Below, piece by piece: positions 45,272-52,127 of a stretch of 58,156 bases of DNA. Position 1 is the stretch's first letter; each line of letters starts with the position of its first letter. A program made the translations under genes and the position numbers. Origin of the DNA: Moraxellaceae bacterium (lineage in GTDB: Bacteria > Pseudomonadota > Gammaproteobacteria > Pseudomonadales > Moraxellaceae). The notes beneath the pieces were generated by a model that searched no databases, was not told the origin of the DNA, and worked only from the letters and a program-made list of their open reading frames with translations. The stretch covers positions 1-58,156 of the forward strand of contig JAJFBF010000028.1 in NCBI GenBank assembly GCA_020697295.1, written 5' to 3'.

Positions 45272-45676
45272 TCAAGCACGCTCGAAGCTCAGGGTAATGC
45301 CGTTGTAGCCCAGCTTGCGGCGCAGGCGGCCCTGGATGCCGACCACGCGCCCGGTGGGCACCTGGGTGGTCCGGCCGGCGTTGTAGTCCTGCTCCAGGCG
45401 GGTGGGGACCGTCTTGATGCCCAGCCGCTCGACCGCCTCCGCCACGGTGGCCAGTCCCTTGGGGGGCATGGGCTTGCCGCTCAGGGGGCTCTTGATGGCG
45501 CGGGCATAGACTCCATACCCGAGTTTGAGAAGCTGGCCCTGGCGGACCAGGTCGCGAAGGACGCGGCCGACCTGGTCGTAGCCTCCCAGGCTTTCGAAAT
45601 CGGCGCGCAGGAACACATCGCCCTGCTTGCGGGCAATGCGCTTCTGGATCTTGTCCGCCAGGGTTTCGGGCTTCAT
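45272..45676 (-). CDS. DUF6088/AbiEi-like antitoxin-domain protein (orphan)
   Basis: 134 residues: 'LADKIQKRIARKQGDVFLRADFESLGGYDQVGRVLRDLVRQGQLLKLGYGVYARA' is a winged-helix as in DUF6088 and AbiEi antitoxins, followed by 'PMPPKGLATVAEAVERLGI' and 'NAGRTTQVPTGRVVGIQGRLRRKLGYNGITLSFERA'. No AbiEii nucleotidyltransferase is adjacent. A TTGCAT/TATCAA promoter upstream favours ATG 45676 over 45709. Confidence 0.72.
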   Translation of the reverse strand: MKPETLADKIQKRIARKQGDVFLRADFESLGGYDQVGRVLRDLVRQGQLLKLGYGVYARAIKSPLSGKPMPPKGLATVAEAVERLGIKTVPTRLEQDYNAGRTTQVPTGRVVGIQGRLRRKLGYNGITLSFERA

Positions 45677-45777
45677 GGTGATTCGTGCAGGCTTGCCAAC
45701 ATACGACATTGATAGTCAAATTTTTTATTAAATGCAATAAGTTAAGCGCTTGAATGGGGGCGGCCGGGGGAGGGGGC

Positions 45778-45820
45778 GCCATTGCATAACGCTCGTTCGT
45801 AGCGGGCGTTATGCAATGGC
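45778..45820. repeat. 43-base stem-loop, attC-like termini
   Basis: GCCATTGCATAACGC (45778-45792) and GCGTTATGCAATGGC (45806-45820) form a 15-bp perfect stem with a 13-base loop. The termini (ATAAC...GTTAT) and 'GGGCGTTATGC' recall integron attC/VCR ends, but the site is shorter than known attC. No T run follows. Confidence 0.6.
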
Positions 45821-45840
45821 GGAAACTGGGCTCCCCTCTC

Positions 45841-45899
45841 GGGGACTGCCGGCACGGGTGACGTCGTGGGCCGCCCTGGAGGCGCTGCGTTGAGGGCGG
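45841..45899 (+). pseudogene. Deletion scar of a second XRE-ImmA/PIN cassette
   Basis: 45846-45882 matches 42356-42392 (ImmA gene) with one mismatch, and 45876-45899 matches 43554-43577 (PIN gene end and stop) with one mismatch. The two matches join in the shared word CTGGAGG. About 1.16 kb of the cassette is missing, as if deleted between these 7-base repeats. Confidence 0.8.
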
Positions 45900-45911
45900 A
45901 CGGTGGGCTTT

Positions 45912-45981
45912 AGGAGCTGCTGTTCGACTGTACGGGAGAGACCAGGACGGAGCTGGGCGAGTTCCTGGGGCGACGTGCCGG
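45912..45981 (+). pseudogene. Internal fragment of the 47364 gene family
   Basis: 70 bases align without gaps to 47428-47497 at about 80% identity ('EELLFDSTGEARSELGEIVGRLAG' region). It follows the ImmA/PIN scar directly. Confidence 0.7.
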
Positions 45982-46237
45982 AGTGACCCGGCGGAGATTC
46001 CCTTTTGGGTCTTTGCATTTCGTGGGTCATAAAAGAGCCATTAAGGGGGCTAAGGGCTCATATATGACCCACCTCCAGCAACAGGGTCGAGTGCCCCCCT
46101 TTCTTCGGCGGCAGCGCCCGAGCGCAAACGCCCTCTTCCGGGCAGGGGCAGGCTCGTGACAGGCGATCCCCGACTTGCGATGACAATGCAACTGCATTAC
46201 CTTAAGGGCTGTCTGATTCCCGCCGGAGGCGCCCGCC
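45982..46237. other. Spacer before prlF-yhaV
   Basis: 256 bases without a gene. It contains a stem-loop with arms GTGGGTCATA (46022-46031) and TATGACCCAC (46063-46072) and an inner GAGCC/GGCTC pair. No clear promoter. Confidence 0.55.
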
Positions 46238-46576
46238 ATGCCCACCCCTGCCCCCCTCCTGGAAGCCGAGTCCACCCTGACCGACCGCTACCAGACCACC
46301 GTCCCGGAAGCTGTCCGGACGGCGCTCAAGCTCGGCAAGCGCGACAAGATCCACTACACCCTGCGCTCTGATGGAGAGGTGGTGCTGTCGCGAGCCGCGC
46401 CTGCCGGGGGCGATGATCCTTTGCTGGGGCAGTTCCTCCATTTCCTGGCCCAGGACATCGCGCGCCATCCGCAGCGACTGCAGTCGGTGGATGCCGGCCT
46501 GGTGCAGCGCGCCCGGGCACTGGTGGGCGGCGTACGCATCGACCTGGAGGCAGCGCTCCCGGCTGACGACGAATGA
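46238..46576 (+). CDS. prlF: PrlF (SohA)-type antitoxin
   Basis: 112 residues with an AbrB-like swapped-hairpin start 'ESTLTDRYQTTVPEAVRTALKLGKRDKIHYTLRSDGEVVLSRA', then 'DDPLLGQFLHFLAQDIARHPQRLQSVD', the family signature. It binds and blocks YhaV and represses the operon. The last codons overlap the toxin start by four bases. Confidence 0.92.
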   Translation: MPTPAPLLEAESTLTDRYQTTVPEAVRTALKLGKRDKIHYTLRSDGEVVLSRAAPAGGDDPLLGQFLHFLAQDIARHPQRLQSVDAGLVQRARALVGGVRIDLEAALPADDE

Positions 46577-47070
46577 GCCCGGCCTTGCCGGCGCCGCTGG
46601 TCATCAATGGCTGGGCCATCCTGGCGCATCCGCTTTTCCTGGATCAGTTCGAGGCGCTGCTCGCGCAGGTGGAACAACTCCAGGCCCGCGACCCCGTCGG
46701 CTATGTCCGGAAGAATGCAACCAAGCGGCTGGCCGCCATCACGACGCTGGCCTTTGAGGTCATCCCGCAGGATCCCGCGCGTCCGGAATACCGGCAGGGC
46801 GACACCCTGGGCGCGGATTACAAGCACTGGTTCCGCGCCCGGTTCTTTCAGCAATACCGGCTGTTCTTCCGCTATCACCTGGCGAGCCGGATCATTGTGC
46901 TGGCGTGGGTGAATGACGAGGACACGCGGCCTGCTCCAAAACGCGACACATCTTTTTGCCCTCCGATGGACGCGCGTTCGCCGGTGCCATTTGCGCCCTA
47001 CCATGGCGGTGAGCCCCTGCGGGCATCCACTGAAAGGGAGGTCACCCATGAAGCTGAATCTGAAGATTAA
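46573..47070 (+). CDS. yhaV: YhaV-type toxin with altered C-terminus
   Basis: 165 residues. The RelE-superfamily YhaV core is intact: 'LVINGWAILAHPLFLDQFEALLAQVEQL', 'DPVGYVRKNATKRLAAITTLAFEVIPQDPARPEYRQGDTLGADYKHWFRARFFQQYRLFFRYHLASRIIVLAWVNDE'. The usual ending (a K-x-D-A-Y-x-V-F-x-x-M-L segment) is replaced by 'DTRPAPKRDTSFCPPMDARS...', so a frameshift or deletion near 46920-46950 is likely. It reads on past the normal stop and overlaps the next gene by 23 bases. Confidence 0.88.
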   Translation: MSPALPAPLVINGWAILAHPLFLDQFEALLAQVEQLQARDPVGYVRKNATKRLAAITTLAFEVIPQDPARPEYRQGDTLGADYKHWFRARFFQQYRLFFRYHLASRIIVLAWVNDEDTRPAPKRDTSFCPPMDARSPVPFAPYHGGEPLRASTEREVTHEAESED

Positions 47071-47371
47071 CAATGGACGGGCGCGGCCGCGGTCCGGCTG
47101 GTCTCACTTCATAGAGGTGGAGCTGCCCGGTGCGCGCGATGCTGGCTCTGGCGTGCTGGGCCGGTTGGCTCGGGAATGGGGCGATGCGACGACGTCCTTC
47201 ACGCTGCTGGTCGGTGGCCCGGCCGGGCATGCATCCCTCGTCGCGAACTATGGCGGCAGCCGGTTTGTGGCGGTGCAGAAGTCCCGCCAGGTGATGGCCT
47301 GGCTGCGGAATCGCGTGGGCGCCTTGAGTGTGGCGGCTGGCACGCTGGACCGGGAGGCAGGTCATGACTGA
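47048..47371 (+). CDS. Uncharacterised protein A of a two-gene module
   Basis: 107 residues, not recognised. Basic N-terminus (MKLNLKINNGRARPRSGW), then 'HFIEVELPGARDAGSGVLGRLAREWGDATTSFTLLVGGPAGHASLVANYGGSRFVAVQKS' and 'MAWLRNRVGAL'. A strong SD (GGGAGG) starts it inside the yhaV tail, so translation is independent. Its stop overlaps the start of gene B by eight bases. No membrane segment or signal peptide. Confidence 0.7.
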   Translation: MKLNLKINNGRARPRSGWSHFIEVELPGARDAGSGVLGRLAREWGDATTSFTLLVGGPAGHASLVANYGGSRFVAVQKSRQVMAWLRNRVGALSVAAGTLDREAGHD

Positions 47372-47711
47372 TGCCGCGGCGGTGGCGCTGGTCGCGAAGA
47401 TCCAGGACGACATCGTGTATGTCATCGAGGAGCTGCTCTTCGACTCCACGGGCGAGGCCCGGTCAGAGCTGGGCGAGATCGTAGGGCGGCTGGCCGGGCA
47501 GGAGGCGGTGCTCGGTCCGCGCTTTACGGGGCGCCTGCGGGAGTTGCTGGAGCCCGCCCTTGAAGCGATGCGGGCGCGGGACAAGCGGACGGTCTCGGTT
47601 GCGCTGCAGGGCCTGCGCCGGGGGCTGCGCAATTGCCAGTTGCGGATGGCGGGGCTGAAGGGAACGTATCCCTACGGGACGGAGTTGGGGGTGCCGGGGG
47701 AGGAGGGGTGA
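47364..47711 (+). CDS. Uncharacterised protein B of a two-gene module
   Basis: 115 residues, not recognised. Acidic N-terminal helices ('AAAVALVAKIQDDIVYVIEELLFDSTGEARSELGEIVGRLAGQEAVLGPRFTGRLRELLEPALEAMRARDK') and a distinct C-terminal tail 'LRNCQLRMAGLKGTYPYGTELGVPGEEG'. SD GGGAGG with an eight-base overlap with gene A shows coupling. Relics of this gene at 44467 and 45912 show that it belongs to a family that copies and decays within this TA zone. Confidence 0.7.
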   Translation: MTDAAAVALVAKIQDDIVYVIEELLFDSTGEARSELGEIVGRLAGQEAVLGPRFTGRLRELLEPALEAMRARDKRTVSVALQGLRRGLRNCQLRMAGLKGTYPYGTELGVPGEEG

Positions 47712-47751
47712 TTGCGGGGCGGCTTGCCGGCGTGCTCCGGAGGGCCTCCTT

Positions 47752-48261
47752 TCAGTCCTGGTCGAGCGCGGCCAGCGGCAGGTCGATGCGGTGGAGCTTC
47801 CAGGTTAGCCCGTCGCGGCGCAGGAACAGGTTGAGCTTGTCGCCATCCGCCCGGTGCAGCGTGACACGGAACAGGCTCAGGCCTTCGAAGGCGGTTTCCG
47901 CGTTGGCGAACGGATATTTTTTCTCTGGCTCATTCTGGTTGTCCGTGACCAGTTGCGCCATGCCGGCCGGGGTTACCCGTGCCTCGACCATCCTGTCGAC
48001 GACGGCGTCCGCCAGTGTTGCCGCGAAGGCGACAAGGGGGTTGTCGCTGTCCTCCGGGCCCACCTTTTTGGCAAAGGCGGCATTCAGCTGGTCCTTGAGG
48101 TTCTGGCGCAGGGCGGGAAAGTCGACGCGGGCTTCCAGCTGGACCGGGTCACCGGCCTTCAGGGCATCGCCCAGTCCCTGCAGCGCCAGGTAGGGCGAGG
48201 CGACGAAGCCGCCGGCCAGCAGGGCGAGGACGAAGATGACGAGCAGGGCGGCTTTCTTCAT
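47752..48261 (-). CDS. DUF2939 protein
   Basis: 169 residues. N-terminal membrane anchor or signal (KKAALLVIFVLALLAGGFVASPYLALQGLGDAL), then 'AGDPVQLEARVDFPALRQNLKDQLNAAF' and 'YPFANAETAFEGLSLFRVTLHRADGDKLNLFLRRDGLTWKLHRIDLPL', the DUF2939 pattern. Periplasmic side expected. Function unknown; common in gammaproteobacterial chromosomes. Confidence 0.85.
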   Translation of the reverse strand: MKKAALLVIFVLALLAGGFVASPYLALQGLGDALKAGDPVQLEARVDFPALRQNLKDQLNAAFAKKVGPEDSDNPLVAFAATLADAVVDRMVEARVTPAGMAQLVTDNQNEPEKKYPFANAETAFEGLSLFRVTLHRADGDKLNLFLRRDGLTWKLHRIDLPLAALDQD

Positions 48262-48370
48262 GGCAGGGAGCCCGGGGGAAGGTGGCCGCGATTCTGGCGG
48301 GGACAGTGGCCGGCGTCGAGCCTTGGGCGGCGTGATTGCATGGCTTAGGCTTCACTGAAGGAGATTCGCC

Positions 48371-49183
48371 ATGACGCCCGACCTCATAGCAAAAGCCCTC
48401 GCCCTCCTGCGCAATGCCGACGGCTTGCTGATCACCGCCGGCGCCGGCATGGGCGTTGATTCCGGCCTGCCCGATTTCCGCGGCAATGAAGGTTTCTGGA
48501 AGGCTTATCCCGCGCTCGCGCAGGCGCGGCTTTCGTTCAGTGAGGTCGCCAGTCCCGATACGTTTCGCGATGACCCGCGCCTGGCCTGGGGCTTCTACGG
48601 GCATCGCCTGCACCTGTACCGGCGCACCGAGCCGCATGCGGGATTTGAGATCCTCAATCGCTGGGCGACTCGGTTTGCGCGCGGCGCCTTTGTCTTTACC
48701 AGCAATGTCGATGGCCAATTCCAGAAGGCGGGCTTTGATCCCGACCGCATCGTGGAATGCCACGGTTCCATCCATTACCTGCAATGCCTCGATGCCTGCT
48801 TCGGCGATATCTGGGTGGCCTCGGGCGTGGACAATCCAGTGGACGCGGTGGCCTGTCGCATGGAGGGCGAGCTGCCGCGCTGTCGCAACTGCGAGGAATT
48901 GGCGCGGCCCAATATCCTGATGTTTGGCGACGGCGAATGGCTGGAGGCGCGCACGGCGCAGCAGGAGCATCGCTTCCGGCGCTGGCGCGAAACCCTGCAG
49001 CGGCCGGTGGTGCTGGAGCTGGGCGCGGGCACGGCGATTCCCACGGTGCGGCACGCGGGCGAGAGCCTGGGTGTGCCCCTTATCCGCATCAATGTGCGCG
49101 AGCCGGAGGTGCGGGGGGCGGGCGTGGGGATTGGGGCGGGCGCGCTGGCGGCGTTGCAGGCGATTGAGGCGTCGTGGGGGTGA
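48371..49183 (+). CDS. Sir2-family NAD-dependent protein
   Basis: 270 residues. Rossmann NAD motif 'LLITAGAGMGVDSGLPDFRGNEGFW' (about 20-44), 'FTSNVDGQFQKAGFD', catalytic His in 'VECHGSIHYLQC', zinc Cys pairs 'LQCLDAC' and 'PRCRNC', and 'PNILMFGDGEW'. Consistent with a sirtuin deacylase or ADP-ribosyl enzyme. SD GGAG. Because it sits next to TA/defence genes, a role in NAD depletion is conceivable, but the intact zinc ribbon suggests a housekeeping sirtuin. Confidence 0.88.
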   Translation: MTPDLIAKALALLRNADGLLITAGAGMGVDSGLPDFRGNEGFWKAYPALAQARLSFSEVASPDTFRDDPRLAWGFYGHRLHLYRRTEPHAGFEILNRWATRFARGAFVFTSNVDGQFQKAGFDPDRIVECHGSIHYLQCLDACFGDIWVASGVDNPVDAVACRMEGELPRCRNCEELARPNILMFGDGEWLEARTAQQEHRFRRWRETLQRPVVLELGAGTAIPTVRHAGESLGVPLIRINVREPEVRGAGVGIGAGALAALQAIEASWG

Positions 49184-49204
49184 GGGTGGCGGTCGCTGCT
49201 GCTT

Positions 49205-49222
49205 GTCGGGATGAACTCCGAC
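49205..49222. repeat. REP-like palindrome (copy 8)
   Basis: GTCGGGATGAACTCCGAC followed by CTGCCGG, between the sirtuin and the winged-helix gene. Confidence 0.75.
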
Positions 49223-49320
49223 CTGCCGGCGTAGGCTCTAACACTTTCGCCTGCTTGCGCTCACCTTTGGCTGGCGGGAAAGTAGGTCATCGCCCCGCCA
49301 GTTTGTGAGAAAAATCGCAC

Positions 49321-49653
49321 ATGGACATCCTCATCGAAAACCTCCACGACTCCGAGCTGCTGGAACCCTGGCTGGATGACGCCATCCTGTTCATCCCGGT
49401 CAACGCCTGGGGCCTGAGCCTCTTTGAGCCGGCCCGGCACAAGCTTCTGCATGCGCTCACGGCCGAGCCCAAGCGCATCGCCGACCTGGTGCAGGAGCTG
49501 GATCGCTCCGCTCCGGCGATTGCCGCGGACCTGGCCGAGCTGGAGGAGCAGGGGGTGGTGTTCTCGCGCGTGGTGAACCTGGGGTGTGGCGAGCGCACGC
49601 GGTATTTCCGGGCCTGTGCCGGCCGCCTGGAAGTGGCGGCGACGCTGCACTGA
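49321..49653 (+). CDS. Small winged-helix (ArsR/MarR-like) protein
   Basis: 110 residues. The HTH is visible as 'FEPARHKLLHALTAEPKRIADLVQELDRSAPAIAADLAELEEQGVVFSRVVNLGCGERTRYFRAC'. An N-terminal 35-residue arm (MDILIENLHDSELLEPWLDDAILFIPVNAWGL) is unusual. No metal motif besides two Cys. Likely a local transcription regulator. It converges with vapC. Confidence 0.78.
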   Translation: MDILIENLHDSELLEPWLDDAILFIPVNAWGLSLFEPARHKLLHALTAEPKRIADLVQELDRSAPAIAADLAELEEQGVVFSRVVNLGCGERTRYFRACAGRLEVAATLH

Positions 49654-49667
49654 GCTGGCGGCGGTTT

Positions 49668-50069
49668 CTAGCGGACCCAGCTTTCGACAAGAAGGCCCGG
49701 CACGCGCTGGAACTCGCCCAGGTTGTGGGTGACCAGGGTCAGGCCTTCACTGCGCGCATGCGCGGCGATCATCTGGTCGTAGGGACCAATGGGCGTGCCT
49801 GCCTGCTGCAAGACGGCGCGGATTTGTCCGGAATGGGCCGCGGCGCGCGAGTCGAAGGGCAGCACCTCCAGGCGCGCCGCGAAGTTTTCCACGACGGCGA
49901 GGTTGTGCTCGCGCTGTGCGGATTTTTCGGCCCCATAGAGGAGCTCGGTCAGCGTGACGGCGGAGATCGCCAGGTGGTGCTCGTGCCGGTTGAAGCGGTC
50001 GCGCACTTCAGGGGGCCGGTGCTTGATCACATAAATGCAGATATTGATGTCGAGCAGATAACGGAGCAT
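49668..50069 (-). CDS. vapC: VapC PIN-domain toxin
   Basis: 133 residues. PIN acids: Asp in 'YLLDINICIYVIK', Glu in 'VTLTELLYGAEKS', Asp in 'PIGPYDQMIAAHARSEGLTLVTHNLGEFQRVPGL'. The motif matches the FitB/VapC group that cleaves tRNA or rRNA. Its ATG shares one base with the vapB stop (TGATG). Confidence 0.92.
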   Translation of the reverse strand: MLRYLLDINICIYVIKHRPPEVRDRFNRHEHHLAISAVTLTELLYGAEKSAQREHNLAVVENFAARLEVLPFDSRAAAHSGQIRAVLQQAGTPIGPYDQMIAAHARSEGLTLVTHNLGEFQRVPGLLVESWVR

Positions 50070-50299
50070 CAGAAGCCCTCGCGCTCCTGCGCAGCGGGCT
50101 GGTCGCGCTCGGTCATGAAGTCGGGGCTGGCCGCCGGACTCTCGAAGAAGTCGTCCCAGCGCGCGCCGGCGGGGGTCAGCAGGCGGCTGCGGCCCAGCTC
50201 GATCACCTCGACGCGCTCCACGCCCGGCGGGAAGGCGACCGGCTTGGGCAGGCGCACCGCCTGGCTCTTGTTGCTGATGAAAAGCTTGGCCTCGGCCAT
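50069..50299 (-). CDS. vapB: VapB AbrB-type antitoxin
   Basis: 76 residues: 'AKLFISNKSQAVRLPKPVAFPPGVERVEVIELGRSRLLTPAGARWDDFF', the SpoVT/AbrB fold with 'QAVRLPK'. The acidic C-terminus 'DFMTERDQPAAQEREGF' should bind VapC. ATG 50299 chosen over 50338, which lies in the promoter. Confidence 0.92.
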   Translation of the reverse strand: MAEAKLFISNKSQAVRLPKPVAFPPGVERVEVIELGRSRLLTPAGARWDDFFESPAASPDFMTERDQPAAQEREGF

Positions 50300-50312
50300 G
50301 ACGGCCTCCTGG

Positions 50313-50331
50313 TATATCCCTGAGGGATATA
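50313..50331. promoter_or_regulatory. VapBC operator
   Basis: TATATCCC-TGA-GGGATATA, perfect 8-bp arms, 13 bases before the vapB start, overlapping a -10 (TATAT). Confidence 0.75.
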
Positions 50332-50520
50332 AAAGCATAGCACAGGCGGCCGGGGTCGTGGCCGCCTGGGCCGGCAGCTGTTCGGGGGCGGCCCATCCGT
50401 CCCTGCTTCGTTCCTGCCTGCCCCTGGCATCGTTCGGGCGCGGCGGTTCTCGCCTGCCTGCTGACCCGACAAAACACCTCTTCTTCCCTCTTGCGCTCCC
50501 GCATGGCCTGGCTCAATCTA

Positions 50521-50540
50521 TACTGTACATAAGGCCAGTA
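50521..50540. promoter_or_regulatory. Possible LexA (SOS) box before the RHH gene
   Basis: TACTGTACATAAGGCCAGTA has the CTG-N10-CAG core and overlaps a TATACT -10 (50519-50524). The right half (CCAGTA) has one mismatch to ACAGTA. The rest of the 50332-50655 spacer holds a 24-base GC palindrome at 50607-50630. Confidence 0.35.
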
Positions 50541-50655
50541 TCGGTCTTGGCCGGGCGGCGGTGCTTGCCCCCCGGGCAGGTCCGTTGCCGGCCCCCCTTT
50601 AAAGGAGGCGCCGCCCGGCCGGGCGGCACCCCGGGCATCGGCGAGGAGTAGCGGC

Positions 50656-50937
50656 ATGACCATGATGATGACGAGCGCCCCCGTGGCGGACAGCAAGGCA
50701 GAGGCGATGGCGGTCAACTCCGTGCGCATGGCGGCGGAGCTGGAGGCGCGCCTGGTCGCGGCGGCGGGGCAGCTGCGCATGAGCAAGAGCGATGTGATCC
50801 GGCAGGCGCTGGCGGAATTCCTCGCGCGGCAGGAGGCGCTGGCGGTTGCGCAATTCGTGGAGGAGCTCGGCGAGCTGAAGGACCAGGATCAGGTGCAGTG
50901 GGAAGACGCGCAGCGACCGCTCGCTTCTGTCGCGTAA
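50656..50937 (+). CDS. Ribbon-helix-helix (CopG-like) protein
   Basis: 93 residues; 'NSVRMAAELEARLVAAAGQLRMSKSDVIRQALAEFLARQEAL' is a full RHH domain, as in CopG/ParD antitoxins, with an acidic tail. SD GAGGAG. No toxin gene follows; the next gene is a nucleotidyltransferase 176 bases downstream. It may be an orphan antitoxin or a free regulator. Confidence 0.82.
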   Translation: MTMMMTSAPVADSKAEAMAVNSVRMAAELEARLVAAAGQLRMSKSDVIRQALAEFLARQEALAVAQFVEELGELKDQDQVQWEDAQRPLASVA

Positions 50938-51113
50938 GGTCGTTTTAAAAAATCGCCCCTGTTCCGGGGGTGAAAATATCGCGCAGTGCCTGAGTGGCAG
51001 CGCGTTTGCCCCTCCTTCGGATGATCGGCCTTTACAGCCGGCCCCGGGATTCGCTACCAATGCGCCCGCAGTTCGGGCCATGGCGCCCGCCGTTCCGAAG
51101 TTGGGGTTCCAGG

Positions 51114-51935
51114 ATGAGCAAAGCCGTACATGGCGTCGCCGAGCATCTGGCCATGGTGGCCGGCAAGGCCATCGTGTCGACAGTCGACAAGGGCGTGATG
51201 AATGTCTCGCTGAAAACGCTGATGACGCGCATCAGCGCCGAGTTCGACCGCTTCGTGGTCACGCGCACGGCGGTGTTCGGGTCGTTCACGCGCGACACCA
51301 TGTTGCCGGCAGTCATTGATCCTCAGACCGATGTGGATGTGCTGGTGGTGTTCCGCGAGCGCGGCCAGAAGCCGGCGGTGTATATCGAGAAGCTGCGGCA
51401 ATTTGCCGCGCTGCATTACCCGTCGTCATCCATCATCAGTGGCAATGGCACGCTGCACCTGAAGCTGGTGCATGCGCGCGTCGAACTGGTGCCGGCGCTG
51501 GAGGGCATCAATGGCCTGCAGATTCCCGGCAAGGGTACGTTGCCCGCCTGGGTGGCCACCGATCCGGAGGCGGCGGCGCGTGAACTCCAGGAGAAGGATG
51601 CCGCCCACCAGGGGCTGATCCTGCCGCTGGTGCGCCTTGCCAAATACTGGAATGCCCTCAGCGATTATCCCTTTGCCTCCTTCGAGCTCGAGCAGCGCGT
51701 GGTCGGGCACCGCTTTGCCTTCGTGACGAAAAGCCTCAAGGCTTACTTCTTTGACTTCATGCGCAGTCTGCCCGCCGCGGTCACCGCCGGACCGGTGAAG
51801 GCGGAGCGCATCCGGGTGATGCGGCGCACGCTGGACGAGATCGACCAGCTGCTGCTGGGGGGTAAGCCGGAGGCGGCGCTGATGAAGCTGGAGGCGTTGT
51901 TGCCGTTTCCGGAGAAGCTGCTGCATCACCGCTGA
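51114..51935 (+). CDS. CD-NTase/SMODS-like nucleotidyltransferase
   Basis: 273 residues with a pol-beta nucleotidyltransferase core: 'TRTAVFGSFTRDTMLPAVIDPQTDVDVLVVF' (G-S-x10+-D-x-D) and a third acidic residue in 'HARVELVPAL'. Then 'TDPEAAARELQEKDAAHQGLILPLVRLAKYWNALSDYPFASFELEQRVVG', the alpha-helical part seen in SMODS/CD-NTase proteins that make cyclic oligonucleotides in CBASS defence. No effector, HORMA or Cap2/3 gene is adjacent. Start ATG 51114 (MSKAVHG); a longer frame to 50994 looks non-coding. Confidence 0.75.
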   Translation: MSKAVHGVAEHLAMVAGKAIVSTVDKGVMNVSLKTLMTRISAEFDRFVVTRTAVFGSFTRDTMLPAVIDPQTDVDVLVVFRERGQKPAVYIEKLRQFAALHYPSSSIISGNGTLHLKLVHARVELVPALEGINGLQIPGKGTLPAWVATDPEAAARELQEKDAAHQGLILPLVRLAKYWNALSDYPFASFELEQRVVGHRFAFVTKSLKAYFFDFMRSLPAAVTAGPVKAERIRVMRRTLDEIDQLLLGGKPEAALMKLEALLPFPEKLLHHR

Positions 51936-51986
51936 AATTGCGGAGATAGCGCCTGTGTCTTGCGCGTCCCTTTCAAGTGGACCCAT

Positions 51987-52020
51987 AAAAAAGGCGGAGC
52001 TTTTCAGCTCCGCCTTTTTT
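51987..52020. terminator. Bidirectional terminator
   Basis: AAAAAGGCGGAGCT / AGCTCCGCCTTTTTT stem with a short TTTC-type loop, between the nucleotidyltransferase and rhlE 3' ends. Confidence 0.9.
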
Positions 52021-52061
52021 ATGTCAGCGCCAACACTTGCAGGGCATTCTGCGGCTTGCCA

Positions 52062-52079
52062 GTCGGGATGAATCCCGGC
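52062..52079. repeat. REP-like palindrome (copy 9)
   Basis: GTCGGGATGAATCCCGGC followed by CTGCAGG, downstream of rhlE. Confidence 0.75.
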
Positions 52080-52127
52080 CTGCAGGCGTCAGCGCCCAGC
52101 GCCGGCTTTAATCGGCGCTGGGCGGGC

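Noticed and set aside
48371-49183. Sir2 gene as an anti-phage NADase (Thoeris or DSR-like)
   Set aside because: The zinc ribbon and catalytic His are those of a normal sirtuin, and no partner defence gene is adjacent.
50975-51060. tRNA-like stretch ending in TACCA with a 7-base loop hairpin
   Set aside because: The D-arm-like word and one hairpin are present, but the T-arm is too short and the acceptor ends do not pair.
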